This document shows, piece by piece, positions 54,513 through 62,889 of a DNA stretch of 64,000 nucleotides (the first letter of the stretch is position 1; every line of letters begins with the position of its first letter). The position numbers and the translations under genes were made by a program. The notes below the pieces were generated by a model. The model searched no databases, was not told the DNA's origin, and was given only the letters and a program-made list of their open reading frames with translations. The stretch comes from Bradyrhizobium sp. LTSP885 (lineage in GTDB: Bacteria; Pseudomonadota; Alphaproteobacteria; Rhizobiales; Xanthobacteraceae), in contig NZ_JYMT01000036.1 of NCBI RefSeq assembly GCF_000938305.1, positions 1 to 64,000 of the forward strand, in the 5' to 3' direction.

Positions 54513-54542
54513 TCACTGATAAATGTCAATATTCGTCAGTGA
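54513..54542. promoter_or_regulatory. Inverted repeat, candidate TetR operator of the efflux operon
   Basis: TCACTGA (54513-54519) and TCAGTGA (54536-54542), perfect 7-bp arms with a 16-bp AT-rich spacer. The repeat lies 46 bp upstream of the adaptor start. A second small palindrome, ATCAATTGAT, is adjacent at 54504-54513. Confidence 0.5.
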
Positions 54543-54603
54543 ACACCAATTCGTGAGCTTGGCCATGATTAGCGGGGCGTTGAACAGGGTTTTGGGAAAT
54601 GGC

Positions 54604-54691
54604 GTAGCCCGGATGAAGCGCAGCGAAATCCGGGACAGCACACTCAGCGGCGAGAAATATCCCGGATTGCGCTTCGCTGCATCCGGGCTAC
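54604..54691. repeat. Inverted repeat, TAGCCCGGAT family
   Basis: Left arm GTAGCCCGGATGAAGCGCAG and right arm CTTCGCTGCATCCGGGCTAC are separated by about 24 bp. A REP-like element placed 11 bp after the MFS gene's stop, between it and the divergent efflux promoter. Confidence 0.7.
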
Positions 54692-54701
54692 CCATCAGAA
54701 G

Positions 54702-56027
54702 CTACTTTGCCCCCGCGAACTCCGTCTTCGTCTCATGCCCGCCGAGACAGGCGAGCAGGCCGGCGGCGAGCGGCAGCAGCGCCAGAACCAGCAGGCCCGT
54801 GGACGTGCTGCCGGTGGATTCCTTGACCCAGCCGATCAGATAAGGCCCGCCGAAGCCGGCGAGGTTGCCGATCGAATTGATCAGCGCGATCGCGCCGGCG
54901 GCCGCGGTGCCGGACAGCCAGGCGGTCGGCAGCGTCCAGAACACCGCGAAAGTACAAAACACGCCGATCGCAGCGACCGTCAGCACGATCATGGTCAGGA
55001 TGGGATCGCTGATGTAGCTGGAGACGCCGAGCGCCAGCGCGGTGAGCAGCAGCGGACCGCCGACGTGAAGCACGCGCTCGCGCGTGGCGTCCGAATGGCG
55101 CGCCCACAGGATCATCGCGATGGTGCCGAACAGATAGGGGATCGCGGTGACGAAGCCGGTCTGCACGTTGGTGAGGCCGAACGCCTTGACGATCTGCGGC
55201 AGCCAGAACTGCATGCCATAGAGCGCGGCGACGAAGCCGAAATAGATCGCGCTGAGCGCGAGCACCTTGGGCGAGGTCAACGCCTCGCCGAGCGAGACGT
55301 GCTTCACCGCCTGCTTGGCGGCAACCTCGGCATCGAGCTTCGACTTCAGCCACGCCTTCTGCTCGGCCGAGAGCCAGTTCGCCTTTTCCGGCGTATCGGT
55401 CAGATAGAACCAGGTGACGATGCCGAGCAGCACCGAGGGCACGCCCTCGATCACGAACAGCCACTGCCAGCCCTTCAACCCCATCGCGCCGTCGAGCCCG
55501 AGCAGCATGCCCGAGATCGGCGCGCCGATCACGGTCGAGACCGGAACGGCGAGCGCGAAGGCGGCGAGGAAGCGGGCGCGATATTGGGCCGGGTACCAAT
55601 AGGTGAGATAGAGGATGATGCCGGGGAAGAAGCCGGCCTCCGCCACGCCGAGCAGGAAGCGCACCGCGTAGAAGCTCCGCTCGTCATAGACCGCCGCCAT
55701 CAGCGCCGAGAGGATGCCCCAGCTCACCATGATGCGGGCGATCCAGCGGCTGGCGCCGAACTTCTCCAGCGCCAGATTGCTTGGCACCTCGAAGATGAAA
55801 TAGCCGATGAAGAAGATGCCGGCACCAAAGGAAAACACCAGCGGCGAGAACTTCAGCTCGGCGTTCATGGTCAGCGCCGCGAAGCCGAGATTGACGCGGT
55901 CGAGATAGGAGAAGAAGTAGGCCAGGATCAGGAACGGGATCAGCCGCCAGGAAATCGCGCGGATGGTTGATGTTTCGATCTCGCTGCGCGCGGCACTGTT
56001 CGGCGCGATGGTCGCGGTCTGGCTCAT
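54702..56027 (-). CDS. MFS transporter, anion:cation symporter (ACS)-like
   Basis: 441 residues from ATG 56027, preceded by a G-rich ribosome site (GGGGGGAAGAC); 26 upstream in-frame codons are rejected. Twelve membrane helices, with the family segments AYFFSYLDRVNLGFAALTMN, GAGIFFIGYFIFEVPSNLAL, RFLLGVAEAGFFPGIILYLT and a long cytoplasmic loop near residue 220. ACS members import organic anions such as tartrate, phthalate or hydroxyacids using protons. No catabolic gene is adjacent, so the substrate is open. Confidence 0.9.
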   Translation of the reverse strand: MSQTATIAPNSAARSEIETSTIRAISWRLIPFLILAYFFSYLDRVNLGFAALTMNAELKFSPLVFSFGAGIFFIGYFIFEVPSNLALEKFGASRWIARIMVSWGILSALMAAVYDERSFYAVRFLLGVAEAGFFPGIILYLTYWYPAQYRARFLAAFALAVPVSTVIGAPISGMLLGLDGAMGLKGWQWLFVIEGVPSVLLGIVTWFYLTDTPEKANWLSAEQKAWLKSKLDAEVAAKQAVKHVSLGEALTSPKVLALSAIYFGFVAALYGMQFWLPQIVKAFGLTNVQTGFVTAIPYLFGTIAMILWARHSDATRERVLHVGGPLLLTALALGVSSYISDPILTMIVLTVAAIGVFCTFAVFWTLPTAWLSGTAAAGAIALINSIGNLAGFGGPYLIGWVKESTGSTSTGLLVLALLPLAAGLLACLGGHETKTEFAGAK

Positions 56028-56459
56028 GTCTTCCCCCCCGTATTGCTTGCCCCCACGATTATTGACTGGCAGCGCGTTGAGCAATGGCAAAATCTCATAG
56101 CACACAGCGTCAAACCGGAGATGATCGCGGCCCGCAGGTCACGCCATCATACTGGCGCAGACGGCGACCGTCTCTACTCTCGCCTCAGCGTGGTCGTTTC
56201 GTCCGCGATCGGCAGGCAGGCCGACCTGGCGGCGAAGTCGATGGTGACGACCGCCGTGATGTTGTCGACCGAGAACTCATAACCTGCCACGAACGGCGCG
56301 CCGAGCAACCGCGCATCTGCTTCGGCGTAGAAGTCAGACGCCGTTGCTCGACCGACGATGCCCTCAGTTGGCCCCACGTTCTTCGGTCCGCAATACCTGT
56401 TTATCCCCGGCTCACAATGTACTAAACTAGGGGTTGGTATCTAGCGCTGGAGGCTCTTT
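56028..56459. other. Intergenic region, possibly holding a small gene
   Basis: 432 bp between the MFS start and the KAP-like gene. A minus-strand frame at 56174-56377 (67 residues, with FVAGYEFSVDNITAVVTIDF) has some protein-like texture. It lacks a family match and a good ribosome site, and may be a gene remnant. The right end becomes AT-richer (56400-56450), where the promoter of the KAP-like gene should lie. Confidence 0.35.
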
Positions 56460-58662
56460 ATGCTAGAATCTGACGTACAGCCCGAAGTCAAGGCGCGTGG
56501 CTGGGCGCATGGTGCGATTTCCTGGATGGCGATAAAAACCCCACCGGAAGCGACCTTTCCGCAAGAGTCATCGATATCGCCGCCCCCCTTAGGAAAGGAC
56601 ACCGGTGAGACACATGCTACCGGTGCAAATGCGACCCATGCTGACTATAGCCTGCGAGCGAGCGGCTCAACCTACATCGAACGCGCAAAAGAGGCGCAGG
56701 AGATCATCGACCGGATCAAGACCAGTTCGGCTTCGGTCATTGGGATCGCCGGCGTACGCGGTGCCGGGAAATCCAGCCTCGCAAAAAAGGTTCTGAATGA
56801 GTGCAACGCATTTGGATTTTTTACGCTACTGATACCGTCGCCCACCGAATACGATCCCAAGGATTTTCTCCTCGCTATTTTTCAGCGTATCGCCGAACAC
56901 GCGACCGAGAGAGTCCAGACCTTCATTGAGGGCGCAGAAAGTCTTTCGGAATTGGGAGATTTTCAAGCGCGCCGCCTGCGAACTCAACTCTTTGCAATCT
57001 TTGGCGCGCTGATCCTTCTTGGCTTGCTCGGTGGTGCGGGTGCATATTGGGCCTACGAGTTCAGCACAGCCGCCCAGTTGAAAGACCTGGGCGACAAGCA
57101 GGGTGTGTTGACTGACGAACAGGTGAAAAGAATTGGCAAGCCTGCGCTCGTGACGCCGTTGCCCGTGACATCACCAAAGGACAAAAATGCGGCTGCTGCG
57201 GCTGCATCGGCACATGAACAACACCTTAGCTCCAGCGAAATTTCTAACATGATCGCCTATGACCAACAGACTTTCCGATTAACCGTGACGCAGCTTAACG
57301 ACAACACTGCACTTACCGAGATTGGCCATGCCCTGACGGATAAAATTAAAACGCTCAAAGTGAACCAAACCTATCTAACATTTCTCGTCGTCTCGGGCGC
57401 CATTGGTTCCCTTTCTTTGTTGGGTCTTATGGCCGTTATACTACTGCTCCTGAAAATTTGGAGGAAGCTTCGCATATTAAAAAAACACAGGATCAAGGTA
57501 GGTCTTCGATCCAAGTGTCGAGCCTTCGAGGAATTGATCAAGTATCAAAGCGTTCTGGCTTCAGGCAAAGAATTTGCGCTAGCTCCAAAGTTTGTTTCAT
57601 TTCTTTCAGGAAAATTCAGTAGCAACAAGCAACTGGAGGACCGCCCCCCTTTCGTTACCCGGCCTCACCGCAACTTGCAGTGTATTTCTTCGAAACGTCG
57701 CGGAGGTATTCTCGGGCAAAGTCGTCATCTGCATCGACGAACTTGACAAAATAACGGACGTCAGCGAGCTCTTCAGGCTGTTGAAGGGAATTAAGGGAAT
57801 TCTTGGTCAGGAGGATACGCACTTCATTCTTACGGTGTCCGAGGATGCCATGGCTTTTTTCAACGAAAGACTGAGCCGTGAGAGAAGTCTCGTAGAGAGT
57901 TCTTTCGAGGAGATCATCTACCTTGATCGCCTAACACGAACTGTAACAAACCAGGTCATTTTCCAATCGCTCGCGTCGCGCAAAAGCGACGATGAAAACT
58001 TCTTGCGTAACTGCGCGGTCCAATGGATATTTGCCGGCGGAATTCCTCGCGAGGTGAAGCGAAACCTGTTCACATGCCATAGCCGCGGCATATCGATGGG
58101 CGAAGATTCGTCTTTCCAGATCTGGCGGCTCCTGTATCTCGGGATGCTTAATTCGATGCTGGCTATGAGCACGCCAAGAGAAGCGACCGGAGTTGAGGAC
58201 CAATACAAGTTTCTCATTTGCATCGAAACACTTATCGAGCGGGTCAGATCATTACCCGATTCACCTGACTTCCGCGGCTTCATGGGAGACGTTCTAGGCG
58301 TCCTACGGCAGCATTTTGGTTCCGCTCTTCGATCGCAGCTGATGGCCCACCAGTCCGGCTCCGCTGAGCTTGGCGCGTCGAACATCACCTCGGAGACATC
58401 ATCATCAATTTACTTGGCGCAATTAGTCGAGGTTTTGATCGGTGCAATAATTCTGGCGATAGCCAATAACGACATTTCGAGCAAAGATAACGAGGTCGAA
58501 CAGCTTGATCTTCTGATTTATGTCTACAAGTACGTCCCGATTAATCCTCGCTATGCGCTTTACGGGTTGAAGCGATTTCTTGAAACCAAACTAAGGGTGC
58601 TAGAAGTCGATTTGAACGGTCTACTAGTAAATCCGCAGACGCCAAAGTTGCCTGCGCTTTAA
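56460..58662 (+). pseudogene. KAP-family P-loop NTPase with inserted membrane helices, frameshifted
   Basis: Two overlapping frames together encode about 733 residues. The first, from ATG 56460 with GGAGG six bases upstream, has Walker A GVRGAGKS at residues 98-105. It then has two membrane segments (about 177-199 and 305-332) around a polar loop. The frame is lost at a run of six C (57644-57649). The second frame continues with Walker B VVICIDELDKI and a helical C-terminus. Removing one C restores the protein (EDRPLSLPGL). Membrane helices between Walker A and B are the KAP hallmark; the family includes the phage-exclusion protein PifA. The gene is AT-richer than its neighbours, suggesting transfer. 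It is a real mutation, a sequencing error or a phase switch. Confidence 0.75.
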
Positions 58663-58714
58663 TTTCGTTTTGCTTTGTTTAGCGGGCGATACAATCGTTG
58701 ACGCAAACGCTTCG

Positions 58715-59875
58715 TCACTCCGCCAACTGAAACCGCTCGAAGCGATCCAGCTCTTCCTCGATGCGGCGCTTCAGCTCCTTGCGCGCGGCCTGCTTCTTGC
58801 CCGGCCCGACCCAGCTCCATTTCTGCATCAGGAGCTTTTTGTTCTGCCGGTCGGTCTTCAGGTCGAGGGCGGCAACGATCTCGTTGCCGACCAGCACCGG
58901 CAGCGCGAAATAGCCGAACAGGCGCTTCTGCTTCGGCACATAGGCCTCGAAGCGATGGCCGTAGCCGAAAATCAGCTCGGTGCGCTTGCGCTGGATGATC
59001 AGGGGATCGAACGGGGAGAGGATGTGGACGAGATCAGGATCGCCCTCGGCAGGCTCCAGCACGTCGGACCGCGCCCAATGCTCCTGCTTGCCGGCGCCTT
59101 CGAGTGCAAGCGGCACCAGCTCCTTGCGGCGAACACGCGCGTCGATCAGGCGGCGCACCGCCTTCTTGCTCGGCGCGTCGAGATGGCAGATCGATTCCAG
59201 GCTCACGATGCCTTGCGAGCGCAGCGCGCGGTCGAGCAGATAGGCGATGAAGGCGGATGCCGATGCCGGCTTCGGCGGCTTGTCCCAGCCGAAATGCCGG
59301 ATCATCAGCTCGTAGGTCTTCAGCATGCCGGTGCGCTCGCTGACCGTGGCTACGCCGCCATAGAAGGCGAGCTGCAGCGCGCGCTTCGACGGCTTGCGGC
59401 TCTGCCAGAGATGCTCCTTCTCGGTCAGCACGTCGTCGTCGATGTCGCGGATGGTGAGCGGACCGGCGCGCAGCAACCGCATCACCTTGCGCGTATCTGA
59501 TGGCGTGACCGACGAGAACCATTTATGGCCCTCGCGCTTGTGCGCCTTCATTGCCGGCAGGAAGAAGCCGATGTCCTTGGACGGAATGTAGGACAGCGCA
59601 TGCGTCCAGTATTCGAACACGCTCTTGTCCGCGCTCTGTGCCTGCTTGAGGTCGGCGCGGCGGTAATTCGGGATCCGGGAAAACAGGATGTGGTGGTGGC
59701 AGCGCTCGATCACATTGATGGTGTCGATCTGCACATAGCCGAGATGGTCGACGGCGGCGGCGACGGCTGCCGCCCCTTCGCCGAATGGCGATGGCATATC
59801 CAGCCGCTGCGCGCGCAGCCAGATGCGGCGGGCAGAAGCGTTGTTCAGGGGAAGGGGTTCGGTGGCGCGGGGCAT
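58715..59875 (-). CDS. YcaQ-like DNA glycosylase (winged helix-turn-helix, HTH_42)
   Basis: 386 residues from ATG 59875. The family, known from E. coli YcaQ and Streptomyces AlkX/AlkZ, unhooks DNA interstrand crosslinks and removes bulky alkylated bases. The catalytic QxD motif is visible in LGYVQIDTINVIERCHHHIL. The repeated winged-helix arrangement continues (LLRAGPLTIRDIDDDVLTEK, ARVRRKELVPLALEGAGKQE). The C-terminal barrel includes ILSPFDPLIIQRKRTELIFG and YFALPVLVGNEIVAALDLKT. It stands alone, convergent with the KAP-like gene. Confidence 0.88.
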   Translation of the reverse strand: MPRATEPLPLNNASARRIWLRAQRLDMPSPFGEGAAAVAAAVDHLGYVQIDTINVIERCHHHILFSRIPNYRRADLKQAQSADKSVFEYWTHALSYIPSKDIGFFLPAMKAHKREGHKWFSSVTPSDTRKVMRLLRAGPLTIRDIDDDVLTEKEHLWQSRKPSKRALQLAFYGGVATVSERTGMLKTYELMIRHFGWDKPPKPASASAFIAYLLDRALRSQGIVSLESICHLDAPSKKAVRRLIDARVRRKELVPLALEGAGKQEHWARSDVLEPAEGDPDLVHILSPFDPLIIQRKRTELIFGYGHRFEAYVPKQKRLFGYFALPVLVGNEIVAALDLKTDRQNKKLLMQKWSWVGPGKKQAARKELKRRIEEELDRFERFQLAE

Positions 59876-59956
59876 CAACCGGCAATGTAGCCGAAGTCGC
59901 GCGGCTTTGCAGAGCGGTCTGGCGGATATCAGCCACGCATCAGCGTCATCAACGAT

Positions 59957-59981
59957 GAAGGCGGCCCGTGAGGCCGCCTTC
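59957..59981. terminator. Hairpin between the caspase-like and YcaQ-like genes
   Basis: 10-bp stem GAAGGCGGCC/GGCCGCCTTC with a 5-nt loop, 26 bp past the minus-strand stop of the caspase-like gene. No strong T-run follows, so efficiency is uncertain. Confidence 0.5.
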
Positions 59982-60007
59982 GATGTCGAAATTCGGATCT
60001 CGGACCC

Positions 60008-61423
60008 TCAGTGGCGGAACAGTCCTCCCATCATGCCGCCGAAGAAGGCGCCCGGGCCACCGCCGCCGCCATGATGATAGTGACGGCTGCCGCCACCGCC
60101 GCCGCCATGGCGGCGCGACGGACGGGGCTCGTCGTCGGACTCGTCGCTGGAGGCGGAGGCGACGCGGCTCGCGAGGATCTCGGTCTGCAGCGCCTTGTGC
60201 TGCAGCGCGTTGAGATAGCCGCTCTTCGGATAGAAGCGGGCGGCCTGCCAGCGGGTGATCACGGCCCGAGTGGCGTCGTCGAACTTGCCGGAGACCTTGA
60301 CGTCGAAGCCGAGGCCGGTGAGGCGGCGCTGCACGTCGCGGCGCTGGTTGCGATCGAGCCCAAGCTGATCCTCGGTCACCTGACTTGCTTCCTCGTTGAA
60401 GGTCGCAGGATCGGTGTCGGTGCCGGTCGTGAGGTTGCGCGTCGTGGTCGACGGGCCGTCCTGCAGCGAGGCGACGCGGGCGAGCGCGATCGGCTTGAAG
60501 GTGCCGTTCGGATATTTGGTCAGGTAAGCGTTGAGCTCTTCGACCTTGTTGGTGTCCTTGATCGAGCGCCAGAATTCGAGCTCGACCTCGGAGCCGGTCC
60601 CGGACGAAGCCGCAGCTTCGGTCGTCGCGGTTTCGGGCGAGGCAGCCGCCGCCGTCGGGTTGAGATAGACGGTGCCGATCAAATTGGTGTGGCCCCAAGG
60701 CAGCTGGCCCTTGTTGGTCTCCTCGTTGACCTGGGCGCGGACCTTGGTCATGGCCTGCTGGATCTCGACGCCAGGGGTCGCAATGTTGGCGAGCAGCGCG
60801 CGGGTGAACGGGCTGTTGGTGCCGTTCTCGCCGTCGAGCGCGGTCTGGCCGGGGCCGGTCGCAAATGCGATCAGGGTGCCCTCGCCCGACTTCATCTCGG
60901 CAAGGCCAGTCTCCACGCTGACGCTGCGGGTCGCCTTGGCGGAACGGATCTTGGCGGCAAACGGGTTGTCGCGGCAGGCATCGAGCAGCACGAGCTTGAC
61001 CTTGGCATCGCCCATGGTCTGCTCGAGCGTGAGATCGACGTTGATCGCCGCACCAAGCTTGACGTCCATTTCGGATTTGAGGTCGGCGTCAACAGGCAGT
61101 AGATAGTTGGTGCCGTTCACCGCGATGCCGTGACCAGCATAGAAGAACAGCGCGACGTCGGCGCCCTCCGCCTTCTTGCCGAAGTCCAGCAGCTTCTCCG
61201 TCATCTTGTCGCGGGTCAGGTTCGATCCCTCGACAACCTCGAAGCCGACATTGCGCAGCAGCTTGGCCATCGCCTTTGCATCGGCCGCCGGGTTGGGCAG
61301 CTGCGCCACGTTCTTGTAGGCGCCGTTGCCGACCACAAAGGCCACCCGCTTGTCGGCGAGTGCCGCATCCGTGCCGACCAGAAATCCCGCCAGTGATAGA
61401 GCTGCAATCAAAAGCCGCCGCAT
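60008..61423 (-). CDS. Secreted caspase-like protein (peptidase C14) with PG-binding-type domain
   Basis: 471 residues from ATG 61423, with GGGGAG upstream; a TTG start 22 codons earlier is rejected because MRRLLIAALSLAGFLVGTDA begins a clear signal peptide. The caspase fold (about 25-275) has the His-Cys dyad H98 (FYAGHGIAVNG) and C150 (LLDACRDNPF). A TPR-like or linker segment follows. A peptidoglycan-binding_1-like unit occupies about 365-415 (DVQRRLTGLGFDVKVSGKFD), and the tail is Gly/His-rich (GGGGGGSRHYHHGGGGG). It is probably periplasmic. It is divergent from the OmpA-family gene across two GTGA-N6-TCAC sites. Confidence 0.9.
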   Translation of the reverse strand: MRRLLIAALSLAGFLVGTDAALADKRVAFVVGNGAYKNVAQLPNPAADAKAMAKLLRNVGFEVVEGSNLTRDKMTEKLLDFGKKAEGADVALFFYAGHGIAVNGTNYLLPVDADLKSEMDVKLGAAINVDLTLEQTMGDAKVKLVLLDACRDNPFAAKIRSAKATRSVSVETGLAEMKSGEGTLIAFATGPGQTALDGENGTNSPFTRALLANIATPGVEIQQAMTKVRAQVNEETNKGQLPWGHTNLIGTVYLNPTAAAASPETATTEAAASSGTGSEVELEFWRSIKDTNKVEELNAYLTKYPNGTFKPIALARVASLQDGPSTTTRNLTTGTDTDPATFNEEASQVTEDQLGLDRNQRRDVQRRLTGLGFDVKVSGKFDDATRAVITRWQAARFYPKSGYLNALQHKALQTEILASRVASASSDESDDEPRPSRRHGGGGGGSRHYHHGGGGGPGAFFGGMMGGLFRH

Positions 61424-61515
61424 GATCCACTCTCCCCTTGCCTGACCTCGGGGCGTGCTGCCCGGGAGGTCCTCATCCGATGGGTGCAATGTGATCCGGC
61501 GCGCGGTTCTCTACC

Positions 61516-61529
61516 GTGATGCAGATCAC
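61516..61529. promoter_or_regulatory. CRP/FNR-like site 1 in a divergent promoter
   Basis: GTGA-TGCAGA-TCAC, a perfect inverted repeat of the CRP/FNR core. It lies in the 350-bp non-coding interval (61424-61773) between the caspase-like and OmpA genes, 93 bp upstream of the former. Apart from this site and the one at 61673, nothing else is seen in that interval. Confidence 0.5.
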
Positions 61530-61672
61530 ACAGGGGAATGGGACGCTCGAACCCGCTTCAACGACGGTGCGACGCGCCGCTGGTGCGCAGCTCTGGGGAC
61601 GGGATTCAAAGAAAGTCCCCCTCGCCCGTCCTCGCCGTCGCAGCGGTGGCGGAACGGTACGAGAATCTCAAC

Positions 61673-61686
61673 GTGACCTAGATCAC
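61673..61686. promoter_or_regulatory. CRP/FNR-like site 2 in a divergent promoter
   Basis: GTGA-CCTAGA-TCAC, with the same arms and the same AGATCAC right side as site 1. It lies 88 bp upstream of the OmpA-family start. Confidence 0.5.
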
Positions 61687-61773
61687 ATTCAGGGCTTTGA
61701 ACCGGTTCTAGTGTCCCGGCATCAAATTGACAGCAAGCCAGATTGGCTGGCGTCACAGTCGAGGATGAACACC

Positions 61774-62406
61774 ATGACCCGCTCTCTCTCCCTGTCTCTT
61801 CTGACGATCGGCGCCGTGCTGTCGATGACGGCGGGCCTCGCACTGGCTGGTGACGACACCGTCCCCGCCGCCCAGATCCTGAACGCATTGAAGCCGAAAC
61901 CGGTCACCCGCGGCCTGTCGGCCGGCCCGCAGGTCGACCCGGCCATATCGGTCAAGGAATCGAGCTTCCTCAACACGGTCCGCAACCGGCAGACCCGGTC
62001 GCTGTCGCTTGGTGAGCGCCAGGAGATCGCCGAGATCGCCTCGAACAAGCCGAAGATCGATCTGGAGATTCACTTCGACTACAACTCGGCTGACATCAGC
62101 AAGGAGTCGAACCAGGCCGTGCAGGAACTCGGCAAGGCGCTGTCCGACGCCAGCCTGAAGGATTCGACCTTCGTCGTCGCCGGCCACACCGATGCGGTCG
62201 GCGGCGAAACCTACAACCAGGGTCTGTCGGAGCGCCGCGCCGACACCATCAAGAAATACCTGGTCCAGCGCTACGGCCTGAACGGCTCCAACCTCGTGAC
62301 CGTCGGCTACGGCAAGGACAGGCCGAAGGACCCGAACGCGCCGATGGACCCGGCCAACCGCCGCGTCCAGGTCGTCAACATGGACACCAAGACGGCGTCG
62401 CAATAA
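61774..62406 (+). CDS. OmpA-family peptidoglycan-associated protein
   Basis: 210 residues from ATG 61774, nine bases after GAGG; ATG 61765 is too close to that site. A signal peptide (MTRSLSLSLLTIGAVLSMTA) ends near ALA-GDD. A linker precedes the OmpA C-terminal domain (about 95-205): IHFDYNSADISKESNQAVQE, FVVAGHTDAVG, and the peptidoglycan-binding LSERRADTIKKYL. No lipobox or beta-barrel is present, so it is a soluble periplasmic protein that probably tethers something to the wall. A strong hairpin follows. Confidence 0.9.
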   Translation: MTRSLSLSLLTIGAVLSMTAGLALAGDDTVPAAQILNALKPKPVTRGLSAGPQVDPAISVKESSFLNTVRNRQTRSLSLGERQEIAEIASNKPKIDLEIHFDYNSADISKESNQAVQELGKALSDASLKDSTFVVAGHTDAVGGETYNQGLSERRADTIKKYLVQRYGLNGSNLVTVGYGKDRPKDPNAPMDPANRRVQVVNMDTKTASQ

Positions 62407-62419
62407 CCTTCACGTGTTC

Positions 62420-62449
62420 GATCCGCCTGTCGGCAACGCCAGGCGGATC
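62420..62449 (+). terminator. Hairpin terminator after the OmpA-family gene
   Basis: 10-bp perfect stem GATCCGCCTG/CAGGCGGATC with a 10-nt loop, followed by GCTCAATTTC. It starts 14 bp after the stop. Confidence 0.6.
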
Positions 62450-62527
62450 GCTCAATTTCAAAAGTCCATTTCCACCGACCGTGGCGGCTGAGCAGCCACG
62501 GCCCATTGCCCCTGGGGGAATCTCGAC

Positions 62528-62881
62528 ATGAAGAAGCAACTGACGGGCATTGCCATTGCGGCACTGCTAACCATCGGCGCGTCGCTGGTGCATGCCGAAG
62601 ACGCCCCCGCACCGAAGGATGCCGCGGCACCGGCGGCAGCAGCGCCCGCTGTGCCGGCGCAAGGCGAGACGCCGGCAAGCGTGCCGCGTCCGTCGATCGC
62701 ACCGAAGGCCGCGGAGGCGTCACCGCAGTCGGCTGCGGCCGAACCGGCGCCGCGCCGCCATCGCCGTTACGCCCATCGCCACTACCGGCACTACGCCTAT
62801 TGGGAGCCGTTCCCGATCTATTTGCCGAGTTTCCACCGGCACCACATCTCCTGGAGCCGGATCTCCTGGTTCGGCTTCTGA
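62528..62881 (+). CDS. Small secreted protein with Ala/Pro-rich and His/Arg-rich segments
   Basis: 117 residues. GGGGGAATCTCGAC precedes the ATG. A signal peptide (MKKQLTGIAIAALLTIGASL) ends at VHA-EDA. An Ala/Pro-rich low-complexity region (about 24-75) leads to a cluster RRHRRYAHRHYRHYAYW and an aromatic tail ending WFGF. No family recognised. The terminal Trp-Phe-Gly-Phe and basic aromatic segment could contact the outer membrane or metals, but that is speculation. Confidence 0.65.
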   Translation: MKKQLTGIAIAALLTIGASLVHAEDAPAPKDAAAPAAAAPAVPAQGETPASVPRPSIAPKAAEASPQSAAAEPAPRRHRRYAHRHYRHYAYWEPFPIYLPSFHRHHISWSRISWFGF

Positions 62882-62889
62882 GCTACGTC

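Noticed and set aside
56174..56377. Minus-strand 67-codon frame
   Set aside because: Not called as a gene: no ribosome site or recognised family; kept only as a possible remnant in the intergenic entry.
56028..58662. A multi-gene defence island around the KAP NTPase
   Set aside because: Neighbours are an MFS permease and a YcaQ-type glycosylase with normal composition; only the single gene looks foreign.
61516..61773. N-terminal extension of the OmpA-family protein to 61516
   Set aside because: It would bury the signal peptide behind 86 Arg-rich residues and covers both CRP-like sites; the start at 61774 has a proper ribosome site.
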